Both the position numbers and the translations under genes were made by a program. Of a DNA stretch of 64,000 bases, positions 9,813 to 18,771 are shown piece after piece (positions within the stretch are counted from its first letter, which is position 1; each line of letters starts with the position of its first letter). Under the pieces are notes generated by a model. That model was not told where the DNA came from, ran no database searches, and was given only the letters and a program-made list of their open reading frames with translations. This DNA comes from Sphaerisporangium perillae (lineage in GTDB: Bacteria; Actinomycetota; Actinomycetes; Streptosporangiales; Streptosporangiaceae), in the NCBI RefSeq assembly GCF_023276435.1, contig NZ_JALLPO010000033.1, positions 55,142 through 119,141 of the forward strand, in the 5' to 3' direction.

Positions 9813-11287
9813 CGGCATTGGTGAAAGAAGACTGGGGAGATCGTAACTTCAGACCGCGAGCGATGTTCGGCGGCTTGACCCGGAGCGATGTCCTGCTAGT
9901 GCTGCTGACCACCGCCGTGGCCGCGGTCGCATTGGTCGTTTTGAGGCAGCGTGATCATCTGCTGATGGTTGTTCCGTTCATCGCGTTCGCGGTGTTCGCG
10001 TTCGCCGCTCCACGGGCTGCGGCGCTGTCGCTTCTTCCGATCGGCGTTCTTGTCCCAATGGTCTTCGAAGTGGGCATCCCCGGCAATTGGGTGCTGCCCG
10101 AGGTCACTGCCTCCACTGCCACCGTATGTGTGGTCCTGGTCGCCTGTAGTCTGGGTTTGCGATTGCTGTACGGGAGATTGCGACTGAGCGTCGAGCATGT
10201 ACCTGTCGCCGCACTCGGCGCACTCATCCTCATCGGCTATCTTGCCCCGCCGGTCGTCGTCGAGTGGGGGCACTGGAGTGGCAGTGATCGTCATTTTCCG
10301 GGTCTTCTCGTCTGCCTGGTGATGCTCGCCGTTGTCATGGTGACCAAGCCCAAGCCGGCGCATCTGCTCAACGTCTTCATCTGGAGTGCGGTCGCGGTCG
10401 CGGTGTTCGCTTTCGTGCACGGTTCTGACGGCGGCGGCCGTCTGCGCACCGTCGCATACCTTTCAACATGCCTTGGGATGCTTGAGGGGCCGGCCGTGGT
10501 GGCGTGCCTGGCCCTGGCCCGTGCCCGCCGTGCCGCGCGTTGGCTGGTACCCGCGGCCATCTGTTTTGCCTGCGTATTCGCTTCACAGTCACGGGCCGGA
10601 ATACTGGCCACGGCGGTCGGCGCTGTCTTCGTTCTCGTGGCCGGACGTCCCACGCTTTTTCGCATCGCCCTCTTGAGCGTGGCCGGTGCCGCGCTTGGAC
10701 TGGTCCTGAAGTTCGGAGTGGGCGTAGGAGAACTACTGGCTCCATGGCGAGATGAGTCCGGGATCGCTTCCAGCGACGTCCAGCGCTTCGAAATCCTGCA
10801 GTTCTCCCTCCGCCTCATCACGGAGCACCCGCTTCGGGGCGTCGGATACGGGAATCTTGTCCAGCTGATCGATTACACGCCCAGATACGGTGAGCGAAGC
10901 GGTGCCCACAACGACTATCTGCGCATCGCCGCGGAAAACGGCATCCCGGCGCTCGTCGTGTTCCTGGTCATTCTTTATCGAGCGGTCAGGCCGCACAGAG
11001 AGGGTGATCTCGGAGCCGTACGGGCCGTCGTCGTTTCGAGCATGGTCTGGATCAGCACGGAGGTGAACCTGCCTCACCCCGCTTGGTCTGCCTTCTTCTG
11101 GATCTCATTGGCCTGCCTGCTCGCCGCGCGCCGCTCCGGTGAGGGCGAGATCAAGGCGGATCACAGCGCTGATTCCGGGGCGCGGGCTCGCTGTTCTGAA
11201 TTCGTTCGACAGGCGACGCCGGCCGGCGAACCTGTCCTGATCGCCGGTGCGGATTTGAGGAAATCGGATGCGATGTGTCGGGAATAG
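9809..11287 (+). CDS. O-antigen ligase/polymerase-type membrane protein (Wzy-like)
   Basis: This 492-residue protein has about ten to twelve hydrophobic helices and one larger external loop. That loop ends in the conserved HNDYLRIAAENG motif of the Wzy_C/O-antigen ligase family. Such proteins polymerise or ligate lipid-linked repeat units on the outer face of the membrane. The start is TTG 9809 overlapping the previous stop, or GTG 9821 four codons later. The C-terminal 45 residues are hydrophilic. Its place between an epimerase and a GT4/flippase pair fits the Wzy-dependent pathway. Confidence 0.85.
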   Translation: MTALVKEDWGDRNFRPRAMFGGLTRSDVLLVLLTTAVAAVALVVLRQRDHLLMVVPFIAFAVFAFAAPRAAALSLLPIGVLVPMVFEVGIPGNWVLPEVTASTATVCVVLVACSLGLRLLYGRLRLSVEHVPVAALGALILIGYLAPPVVVEWGHWSGSDRHFPGLLVCLVMLAVVMVTKPKPAHLLNVFIWSAVAVAVFAFVHGSDGGGRLRTVAYLSTCLGMLEGPAVVACLALARARRAARWLVPAAICFACVFASQSRAGILATAVGAVFVLVAGRPTLFRIALLSVAGAALGLVLKFGVGVGELLAPWRDESGIASSDVQRFEILQFSLRLITEHPLRGVGYGNLVQLIDYTPRYGERSGAHNDYLRIAAENGIPALVVFLVILYRAVRPHREGDLGAVRAVVVSSMVWISTEVNLPHPAWSAFFWISLACLLAARRSGEGEIKADHSADSGARARCSEFVRQATPAGEPVLIAGADLRKSDAMCRE

Positions 11288-11297
11288 GATCCGCGTG

Positions 11298-12479
11298 ATG
11301 CGGATCATCGCTCGGATGAACGTGGGCGGTCCCGCCCGCCAGGTCTCCAGTCTGTGCCGCCATCTGGACCCGGCGCGATTCGAGCAGCGACTCTATGCGG
11401 GCCAGGTACAGGAGGGCGAGGCCGACTACCTGGATCTGTGCGGGTCCGATCTCGAGGCCCGGGTGGTCCGAGGACTCGGCCGGTCGGTTCACCTGCTGGA
11501 CGATCTTGGGGCGCTCGTCTGGTTGATCAGGGAGATGCGCCGGTTCAAGCCGCATATCGTGCACACACATACCGCCAAGGCCGGCGCGCTCGGGCGGTCG
11601 GCAGCGATCCTCGCGGGTATCCCCGCTCTGGTCCACACCTTCCACGGGCATCTGCTCAACGGATATTTCTCCCCGGCCAAGACCAGGCTCGTCATCGGAG
11701 TGGAAAGGGCGCTCGCCACGCGTGCCGAGCGGCTTCTCTCTGTGGGCACCCAGGTTCGCGACGACCTCATCCACCATGGCATCGGGCGACCCGATCAGTA
11801 CGTCCTCATGCCGCCGGGCACCACGGTCGGCGGCATACCGGACAGAAGCGCCGCACGGCGAACACTGGGCCTCCCCGCGGACCCTCCGGTGGTGGCCTAC
11901 GTCGGCCGGGTCACCCAGATCAAGCGTCCCGACCGCTTCCTCGCGGTGGCACGGGCGGTTCTCGCGGCCCGAAGGGACACCCATTTCGTGGTCTGCGGGG
12001 AAGGCAACCTGACGGCCTTGCTGCACGAATCGGTGGCCGAGTTCGGCGGGGCCCTGCACATTCTGGGCTGGCGACCCGATACGGAGACGGTCTACGCGGC
12101 GTCCGATCTGGTGTTGCTGACCTCCGACAACGAGGGAATGCCCCTGTCCCTCATCGAGGCCGGCATGGCCGGGGTTCCTGCCGTGGCCACCAGGGTGGGC
12201 AGCGTGGAAGAGGTGGTCGACCACGGTCATACGGGAATGCTGGCCGCCGCGGACGTCGCGGAGTTGACCGATTGCGTACTTCGGCTGCTGGACGATGAGC
12301 CCTTGCGCGAAGCCATGGGAGTGGCGGCCAGGGACTGGACGGCCCGGCGTTTCACTGTGGAACGTCTGGTGGCCGACACCGAGGCGGTCTACACCGAAAT
12401 CGCACGAGCTCATGGGTGGTGGCCCGGCGAAGCGACGGCTGCCGCGAGGCCGGCGCGCTCTCACGACGGCAAGCGGTGA
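11298..12479 (+). CDS. GT4-family glycosyltransferase
   Basis: This is a GT-B fold retaining transferase of about 393 residues. The N-terminal half begins RIIARMNVGGPARQV, a typical acceptor-side glycine loop. The C-terminal half holds VAYVGRVTQIKRPD and DLVLLTSDNEGMPLSLIEA, whose EGMPLSLIEA stretch matches the nucleotide-sugar-binding E-X7-E motif. I chose ATG 11298 because AGGA lies 7 bases upstream; the open frame starts earlier at 11268 and would overlap the polymerase gene. The stop is coupled to the flippase gene by a GTGA overlap. Donor and acceptor are unknown. Confidence 0.9.
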   Translation: MRIIARMNVGGPARQVSSLCRHLDPARFEQRLYAGQVQEGEADYLDLCGSDLEARVVRGLGRSVHLLDDLGALVWLIREMRRFKPHIVHTHTAKAGALGRSAAILAGIPALVHTFHGHLLNGYFSPAKTRLVIGVERALATRAERLLSVGTQVRDDLIHHGIGRPDQYVLMPPGTTVGGIPDRSAARRTLGLPADPPVVAYVGRVTQIKRPDRFLAVARAVLAARRDTHFVVCGEGNLTALLHESVAEFGGALHILGWRPDTETVYAASDLVLLTSDNEGMPLSLIEAGMAGVPAVATRVGSVEEVVDHGHTGMLAAADVAELTDCVLRLLDDEPLREAMGVAARDWTARRFTVERLVADTEAVYTEIARAHGWWPGEATAAARPARSHDGKR

Positions 12480-13783
12480 CCGGCTGGGGCACGGCGGCGC
12501 TCGGCACCCTGTTCGCGCGTGCCGTCACATTGCTGATGACCATGTGCAGCGGCGTGCTTCTCGCCAGGCAACTCGCTCCCTCCGGGCGGGGAACGTATTA
12601 CGTCTTCCTCTCCATCGCGATCACCTCGTGCTTCCTGGGGAACCTGTCCGGCGACCAGGCGATGGTGTCACGCTGGGAACATTCCGCGGAGCGCCCGGCG
12701 CTGCGGGCGAACAGCCTGTTCCTCGGACCAGTCCTCGGCTCCCTCACGGCCCTCACCGCGGGAGTCGTCGCGGTCAGCGTCGGCGACTTCAGGAGCGCCA
12801 CCTCCTCAGAGCTCGTCCTCCTGGTCGTCGTGCTGCTAGCCGTGCCCGTCATCGTGACCTGCACGTATATGTCGGGCGCCCTTGGCCTCGAGGGCCGTAT
12901 CAAGCTGGTGACCTGGGGCACCTTCGGCGGATCGGCCGCGCAGTGTGTTCTGCTGGCATTCTGCTCGGTCACGGGATCGCTGACCATCGGCAAGGCCGTG
13001 TCCATATGGGTGCTCTCCGTGACGGTCACGCTCGTCCTGTTCATGCGGGTCGGCCGATTCAGCACCGCGCGCCGCGATCTGAGCCTCGCCGTCCGCACGG
13101 TGACGATCGGCTTGCGAAATCATCTCGGCCTCGTCGCGACGCAGATCCTGCTGCGCGTCGATGTGCTGATGTTGAACGCCGCGACCTCTTCCTACGCCGC
13201 GGGGCTGTTCTCCGTCGCGGTCACCCTGGTCGACCTGGTGACCGTGGCGACCGTTTCGCTCTCCTTGGTCGGGCTCTCCCGGCAGGCGAACGAGGACCTT
13301 GAGGACGCCGCCCGTATCACCGCGACCGCGACCCGCCTCGCCGGATTGGTCGGCGTGGTCTCGATGGCGGCACTGTGCATGACCGCACCCATGTTGATTC
13401 CCATCGTCTACGGATCCGAATTCCGAGACAGTGTGATCCCTCTGTTCGGGCTGGCTCCCGGTGTCCTGGTCTATGCGGTCACCCGGCCGATGTGGACGCA
13501 CATCCTGCGCCTCAACAGGCCGGGGATGGCGACGGGCATTTCCTTGCTGGCATTCGTGCTGAATGTCGGGCTCAACCTGGCATTGATCCCCGTGCTCGGA
13601 GTGCTGGGGTGTGCGGTCGCATCCTCCGTTGCTTTCGCCTTCTTCGGTCTGATGCAGACGGTCTGGTTTCTCCGGGCCACCGGACTTCCCGTCTCCCGCG
13701 TTGTTCCGGGGATCGAGGAGCTGCGAGGGGTTCGCCGCGTCCTCGAACGCGTCAGACATCGCCTTGTTCAAGCGAAGATGTGA
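12476..13783 (+). CDS. Polysaccharide flippase, MOP/Wzx-like
   Basis: The product has about 435 residues and twelve to fourteen predicted helices. The N-terminal segment (GTLFARAVTLLMTMCSGVLL) and ARQLAPSGRGTYY resemble RfbX/MurJ-type lipid-oligosaccharide flippases. It would move lipid-linked repeat units to the outer face for the Wzy-like polymerase. GTG 12476 overlaps the TGA of the GT4 gene (GTGA), which is better than the longer open frame from 12416. A GT2 gene follows after 9 bases. Confidence 0.87.
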   Translation: MTGWGTAALGTLFARAVTLLMTMCSGVLLARQLAPSGRGTYYVFLSIAITSCFLGNLSGDQAMVSRWEHSAERPALRANSLFLGPVLGSLTALTAGVVAVSVGDFRSATSSELVLLVVVLLAVPVIVTCTYMSGALGLEGRIKLVTWGTFGGSAAQCVLLAFCSVTGSLTIGKAVSIWVLSVTVTLVLFMRVGRFSTARRDLSLAVRTVTIGLRNHLGLVATQILLRVDVLMLNAATSSYAAGLFSVAVTLVDLVTVATVSLSLVGLSRQANEDLEDAARITATATRLAGLVGVVSMAALCMTAPMLIPIVYGSEFRDSVIPLFGLAPGVLVYAVTRPMWTHILRLNRPGMATGISLLAFVLNVGLNLALIPVLGVLGCAVASSVAFAFFGLMQTVWFLRATGLPVSRVVPGIEELRGVRRVLERVRHRLVQAKM

Positions 13784-13792
13784 GGTATCGCG

Positions 13793-14776
13793 ATGAAGAT
13801 CACTGTGCTAACGCCCACGTACAACCGTGCCCATTCGCTTCCCCGTCTCTACGAGAGTCTCACCCGGCAGAATGCCGACTTCGAATGGGTCGTCGTGGAC
13901 GACGGTTCGACCGACGGGACGCAAGACCTCGTCACCGAGTTGAGCAGGCAGGCTCCCTTCCCGCTGAGCTACCTTCGCCAGGAGGCGAACGCGGGAAAGC
14001 ACGTGGCGGTGAACCGGGGGATGCGAGCGGCCACAGGTGAGCTCGTGGGGGTCGTGGATTCCGACGACTGGCTACTGCAGGACGCGCTCGCCACGGTGTG
14101 CGGCGCCTGGACGGAGATCCCCGCGGAGTCGCGGGATCGATTCTGCGGCGTGGCCGGTCGCTGCGTGACAGAGCACGGTGTGGTCGGTCCGCCGTTCGCG
14201 GACGGCCTGCCGCACCTGGAGGGCACGTATTACGACCTGTTGTTCAGGCACAGGCGTCACGAGGAGTATCTGCGGTTCGACCGTCTGGATCTCCTCCGGC
14301 TCCATCCCTTTCCGGAGTCGCCGAGTCCACGGTTCATCCCGGAGAGCATGGTGTGGCGGAAGGTCGGCCGCGATCACCTGCTTCGCTACCTCGACCATCC
14401 GATCCGGTTCTACCACCTCGACGGAGCCGACAGGTTGAGCGATCGGCCGTTCGGCGAACTGGCTGCCGGCCGTCGTATCTTCTACAAGGTCACCCTGAAC
14501 GAGGACCTGGACTACTGGCCGCAGGCACGCGACAGGTTCATGAAGTGGTCCGCGCAGTACGTCCGCTCCAGCCTGCACATGGGAATCACACCGGGCCGCC
14601 AGCTGAGAGACCTGGACAACGCGCGCGCGAGGCTTTTGACGATCGCCGCGCTGCCGGTCGGATTCGCCCTCTTCCTTGCCGACCGGCGTCGACGTGCTCG
14701 GCACGCGTTCCGGGCACCCGCCCGCTCCCAGCGCGCTCTCAGCGACGGCGCCGCAGCCGGTCGGGCAGCCCGGTGA
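13793..14776 (+). CDS. GT2-family glycosyltransferase
   Basis: This 327-residue GT-A inverting transferase starts MKITVLTPTYNRAHSL and carries DDGSTDGT (nucleotide binding) and VDSDD (DXD-type metal site). There are no membrane helices apart from a weak hydrophobic stretch near the C-terminus (LLTIAALPVGFALFLA). GAGG sits upstream of ATG 13793. It ends the plus-strand operon and its 3' end overlaps the minus-strand mannosyltransferase remnant by 38 bases. Confidence 0.9.
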   Translation: MKITVLTPTYNRAHSLPRLYESLTRQNADFEWVVVDDGSTDGTQDLVTELSRQAPFPLSYLRQEANAGKHVAVNRGMRAATGELVGVVDSDDWLLQDALATVCGAWTEIPAESRDRFCGVAGRCVTEHGVVGPPFADGLPHLEGTYYDLLFRHRRHEEYLRFDRLDLLRLHPFPESPSPRFIPESMVWRKVGRDHLLRYLDHPIRFYHLDGADRLSDRPFGELAAGRRIFYKVTLNEDLDYWPQARDRFMKWSAQYVRSSLHMGITPGRQLRDLDNARARLLTIAALPVGFALFLADRRRRARHAFRAPARSQRALSDGAAAGRAAR

Positions 14777-15158
14777 CGCCCCAGACGGTGACCCGCCGCA
14801 GCGCCTCGGCGACGATGGATCGGCTCATCTTGCTGGCCCCGACGGTCCGCTCGACGAACGTGATGGGCACCTCGGCGATCCGCAGGCCCTGCCGTACCGT
14901 GCGGAGGGTCAGGTCCACCTGGAAGCAGTAGCCCTGGGACTCCACGCTCTCCAGGCCGATCTTGCGGAGCGTGGTGGCCCGGTAGGCGCGGTAGCCGGCC
15001 GTGGCGTCGCGGATCGGGATGCCCAGCATCAGCCGGGCGTAGGTGTTGGCGCCGCGGGACAGCAGCTCCCGCGAGGAGGGCCAGTTGACGACCTTGACGC
15101 CGGGCACCCAGCGGGAGCCGATGGTCAGGTCGGCGCCGTCGGTCACGGCGGCCGGCAG
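14739..15158 (-). pseudogene. 5'-truncated polyprenol-phosphate mannosyltransferase (DPM1-like)
   Basis: The surviving 135-140 residues match the C-terminal half of actinobacterial dolichol/polyprenol-phosphate mannose synthases: DGADLTIGSRW, RDATAGYRAYR, GYCFQVDLTLR and FVERTVGASKMSR. The N-terminal half with the GT2 DXD site is missing, so it cannot be active. Upstream of about 15158 the frame stays open to a stop at 15276-15278 but the sequence is no longer DPM-like. It becomes an IS200/IS605 right end (next entry). An insertion followed by deletion is the simplest explanation. Confidence 0.8.
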
Positions 15159-15182
15159 CTTGTGCGTGAAACGCCTGTGGAG

Positions 15183-15296
15183 CTGGTGTAAGACCTCAAA
15201 GGAGAGAGTCCTCTCTGGCGGGCGACCGGCGGTGAAGCAGGAAACCCGGCCCGCGAGGGTTGGAATCCCCCTCGTTCACGAGGGGGAGGAGGTCAA
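15183..15296 (+). mobile_element. Right-end remnant of an IS200/IS605-family element (TnpB tail plus omega-RNA-like hairpin)
   Basis: On the plus strand the translation around 15215-15245 reads GGRPAVKQE, matching the usual extreme C-terminus of actinobacterial TnpB proteins. It is followed by a G/C-rich linker and GGAATCCCCCTCGTTCACGA, which opens a perfect 8-bp stem (15267-15274 with 15279-15286, loop TTCA). GGAGGTCAA then ends the element with TCAA at 15293-15296. This is the characteristic right end that also encodes the 3' part of the omega RNA. The rest of tnpB, any tnpA and the left end are absent. Recognised from memory of the family, not from a search. Confidence 0.75.
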
Positions 15297-17209
15297 GTCA
15301 GGGGAGCGGGACAGCCGGTCTCGGTCGTCACGGGACGGTCGAGCACCGCCTGCGCCCGATGCCAGAGTTCGAACTGGAGGAGAGACCATAGCCGGACGCT
15401 GTGGTCGGCTCCGTCGATGTGACGCCGCAGGAGGTCCTGGACCGCCGATGGGCGGAACAGGCCTCTCCCGCGGGCGGTGTCGTCGGTGAGCATGTCGAAG
15501 GCCAGCTCACGCAGCTCACCTCTGAGCCAGGCGGCCAGCGGCACGCCGAAACCCTGCTTGGGATAGTTCACTATTTCCTCGGGCAGCCAGGGAGCGACCG
15601 CTCGTTTGAGCAGCAGCTTGGTTCGAACGTTGCGGACCTTCAGCCCGATGGGGAGGCCCGCCGCCCATTCCATGAGGTGATGGTCGAGAAACGGGGAGCG
15701 GGTCTCCAGCGAGTTGGCCATGGCTGTGATGTCGACCTTGACCAGCAGGTCCCCCGGGAGATAGGTGGCGATGTCGACGTCCAGAACCCGGCCGAGATCG
15801 GTTCCCGCCGATGAGTGCTCGAAGATCTCCTCGAGCAGCCGGTAACTGTCGGTCTCCGCCAGCAGCTCTCGGAGCTCGTCACTGTAGATCGCGAGCTTCT
15901 GCTCGGGTGTGAAGCCGGAGATCAGGCGGGCGTAGCGTCGTGACGGGTGCTCCGCGGCGAACTGCATCAGCCGTCCGAGCTGTCGGGCCGGCGATCCGCT
16001 GGTGGTTCGCTCCGCGATCATGTCGCCGATCCGGGCGGTTGCCACCGCCAGCGCATGAGGCATCGCCGGAATCCATCGGGCCTTCCCCATCAGAACGTAG
16101 CGCTGGTACCCGCCGAAACACTCGTCCCCGCCGTCTCCGTTGAGCGCGACGGTGACATGTTCCCGGCTCAGTTGCGCCACGTAGAAACTGGGGACAGCCG
16201 AGGAGTCGGCGAATGGCTCGTCGAAGTGCCATGCGATGCGCGGCAGGATGTCGAGCAGGCTCGATGTGACGACGAGTTCGTGGTGGTCGGTGCCGTACCG
16301 CTCGGCCACCAACCGCGCTTTGTGGCGCTCGTCGTAACGGCTGTCCTCGAAGCCGATGCAGAATGTGCGGACCCGTCCAGGGCTCTGCATGGCCATGGCC
16401 GCCACTACTGCGGACGAGTCGACCCCGCCCGACAGGAATGCGCCAATGGGGCGCTCACTCACCATTCGGATCCGGGTGGCCTCCAGGAGCAGCTCACGCA
16501 GTCGCTCCTCCTCCGCACCTTCGTCCACCACGGGTCGTGGGGTACTGTCCAGACCCCAGTAGCGGCGCACGGAGACCTTCCCCTGCTCCCAGACCAGCAG
16601 GTGTCCAGGTGGAAGCTTCTGTACCCCCTTGTAGATGGACCAGGGTGCGGGGACGTACTGGTAGGTCAAATAGTGGTGCAAGGCCACCGGATCGACCTCG
16701 CGGCGCAGGTTCGGATCCTGGGCCAGGGATTTCAGCTCTGACCCGAACCAGATCGAGGTGTTGTCCGAGCGCCAGTAGAGAGGCTTCTTCCCCACCCGGT
16801 CCCGTGCCAGGACCAACCGCTCTCGTTGGCGATCCCAGATGGCGAAGGCGAACATTCCCCTGAGCCTGTGGACCATCTCGGTGCCGTGCTCCTCGTAGAG
16901 GTGGACCAGGCACTCGGAATCACCCGTCCCGCGCAGCCGGTGCCCTCGCCGGGAAAGGTCCTGTCGCAACTCGGCGAAGTTGTAGATCTCACCGTTGAAG
17001 ACGGCCACAACCTGTCCGTCCTCGCTGTACACGGGCTGTTCCCCCGAGGCCAGATCGATGATCGCCAGTCGGCGCATGCCGAGCGCCGCGTGTTCGTCGA
17101 AATGGAAACCGTCGCCGTCCGGGCCTCGGTGCAGGATCACCTCGCACATGTGGCGCACAAGCCCCGGATCGGGACGCGAGGTAGATGCGATCCCGGCTAT
17201 CCCGCACAT
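15293..17209 (-). CDS. asnB: Asparagine synthase (glutamine-hydrolysing), AsnB family
   Basis: The 638-residue protein begins MCGIAGIAS, so Cys2 is the glutamine amidotransferase nucleophile after Met removal. The synthetase half carries the ATP-pyrophosphatase loop LSGGVDSS. Within polysaccharide loci such paralogues may amidate a uronic-acid sugar rather than aspartate; this is inference, supported here by the nucleotide-sugar dehydrogenase at 21979. ATG 17209 has GGAGGA just upstream; the longer frame to 17260 is unlikely. It overlaps the upstream GT4 gene by 13 bases. The stop codon (15293-15295) lies in the TCAA end of the IS remnant, so the last residues may not be the original ones. 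Confidence 0.92.
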   Translation of the reverse strand: MCGIAGIASTSRPDPGLVRHMCEVILHRGPDGDGFHFDEHAALGMRRLAIIDLASGEQPVYSEDGQVVAVFNGEIYNFAELRQDLSRRGHRLRGTGDSECLVHLYEEHGTEMVHRLRGMFAFAIWDRQRERLVLARDRVGKKPLYWRSDNTSIWFGSELKSLAQDPNLRREVDPVALHHYLTYQYVPAPWSIYKGVQKLPPGHLLVWEQGKVSVRRYWGLDSTPRPVVDEGAEEERLRELLLEATRIRMVSERPIGAFLSGGVDSSAVVAAMAMQSPGRVRTFCIGFEDSRYDERHKARLVAERYGTDHHELVVTSSLLDILPRIAWHFDEPFADSSAVPSFYVAQLSREHVTVALNGDGGDECFGGYQRYVLMGKARWIPAMPHALAVATARIGDMIAERTTSGSPARQLGRLMQFAAEHPSRRYARLISGFTPEQKLAIYSDELRELLAETDSYRLLEEIFEHSSAGTDLGRVLDVDIATYLPGDLLVKVDITAMANSLETRSPFLDHHLMEWAAGLPIGLKVRNVRTKLLLKRAVAPWLPEEIVNYPKQGFGVPLAAWLRGELRELAFDMLTDDTARGRGLFRPSAVQDLLRRHIDGADHSVRLWSLLQFELWHRAQAVLDRPVTTETGCPAPLT

Positions 17210-18336
17210 CGGTCCTCCATCAATCGGCGATACAAATCGGTGTGCTCCTCGACCATGCATGCCACGTCGAGGTTCTTGAGGGCCCAGCCACGGGCTTCCG
17301 CGCCCAGCGAAGCGGCAAGATCTGGATCGTTCAGTACACGGGCGATCCCATCCGCGAGAGCTGTCGGGTTCGAGGCGGGTACGAGCACACCACGGCCATC
17401 GAGGAGTTCGGGTGTGCCGCCGACAGCGGTGGCGACGACCGGACGGCCCATGGCCATCGCCTCCATGACGGCGTTGCTCAGACCCTCGGAGAGTGAGGGG
17501 AGGACCACCACGTCAGCGCGTGCCAGAAACCTTTCGGGAGCTGTTATGCGTCCTACGAAACGGGCGTCGACGTGCAGCGCCTTGGCCTGTGCTTCGAGAC
17601 GGGGACGCTCCGGACCATCGCCGATGAGCACCAGTGTGGCTGGCCGACCCCGTCGGGAGAGCTCCGCGGCGGCGTCGATGAGAAAGGAGTGCCCCTTCTG
17701 GCGCTTGAGGTTGGCCACGCAAAGAATGACGGGAAGAGTGGTGTCGACGTCCTCGGGCTCCACGTGATCGAAGTAGTGGGTCGGAAGACCGTTGTAAATC
17801 ACGGTCAGCTTGCGTGCCGGGACTCGCTCGACCGTGTGGGCGTCATCCCGGACCGCCCAGGCGTTGGCGACGACGTGGTCGGTGATCCGGGTCATGGCTC
17901 TCTCGACGGCGAAGATCCACCGGCGGCCGGACTTGTAATCGCTCTGGCTACGTCGTCCGGCCACCACCACCGGCACCCCTGCCAACCTCGCCGCGGGCGG
18001 GCCCACGATGTAACTCCTGAAGAGAAACGCGTGCAGTACATCCGGTCTGAGGTGGTGCAACAGTCTGACCAGCCGTGCGAAGGCCCAAAGGTTCCGCCAC
18101 AGGACTCCCGGGCTGAAGTGTCCACGGGCGAAGCCGAGACGACGCACTTCGATCCCGGCGTCGCGGAGCTCCCCTTCGTAAGGGCCGCCTCCGGTCAGCA
18201 GAAGGACGGACACCTCGATGCCTCTGTCGCGCAGCCCGCTCGCCAGTAGGAACAGTTGCTTCTCGGTGCCCCCGAGCTCCAATTCCCCGATGAGGAGCAC
18301 GACGCGCCGAAGATCGGCTCGTTCTCTTGTCGCCAC
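17197..18336 (-). CDS. GT4-family glycosyltransferase
   Basis: This GT-B transferase of about 379 residues has the N-terminal loop GELELGGTEKQL and, in the C-terminal domain, ILCVANLKRQKG and DVVVLPSLSEGLSNAVMEAM with the E-X7-E donor-binding motif. It is a different subfamily from the GT4 at 11298. GTG 18336 has AAGGGG nine bases upstream; the open frame runs to 18366. Its end overlaps asnB, so the two are co-translated. Sugar specificity unknown. Confidence 0.9.
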   Translation of the reverse strand: MATRERADLRRVVLLIGELELGGTEKQLFLLASGLRDRGIEVSVLLLTGGGPYEGELRDAGIEVRRLGFARGHFSPGVLWRNLWAFARLVRLLHHLRPDVLHAFLFRSYIVGPPAARLAGVPVVVAGRRSQSDYKSGRRWIFAVERAMTRITDHVVANAWAVRDDAHTVERVPARKLTVIYNGLPTHYFDHVEPEDVDTTLPVILCVANLKRQKGHSFLIDAAAELSRRGRPATLVLIGDGPERPRLEAQAKALHVDARFVGRITAPERFLARADVVVLPSLSEGLSNAVMEAMAMGRPVVATAVGGTPELLDGRGVLVPASNPTALADGIARVLNDPDLAASLGAEARGWALKNLDVACMVEEHTDLYRRLMEDRCAG

Positions 18337-18366
18337 GAAAAGAAACCCCTTCGTTTGACCAGGCAC

Positions 18367-18771
18367 TGCTGCAATTCGCTAGAGGTCACCCAAAATTGAT
18401 ACGGTCACCCACCGTGCGCCGGGCAGAGTGCACCAAGAAGCGATCACTGCCAGATGGCCGATGGAGACTGCACCCTGTATTGGCGGTGATCACGCAATTG
18501 TGCGGAAGCCCCTCGACGTTTTCCTTGAAACGCCGGCCTTCTCTGATGTCCCCATGGCAGCGACTGGCAGGAGTCCATCGTAGACCGCCGAAACCGCAGT
18601 CCGTGACATCCTCGCCGAGATGCGCGTGGCGCCATTGCTGTCTCATCACGTGTCCGGCTCATTTCTTGTGCCCGGCTTTGCGTGCCGACTTGGCAGACGG
18701 CATCAAATTGCGTCAAAGGTGTACAGGTATTGTTTCCGGAAACAGGGATGAGGGTTGGTGCGGACGGTCCG
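18367..18771. other. Intergenic, no gene seen
   Basis: About 400 bases between two minus-strand genes. Short open frames exist but show no recognisable protein and lack convincing ribosome sites. I see no strong hairpin. A promoter for the GT4-asnB operon probably lies here. Confidence 0.4.
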
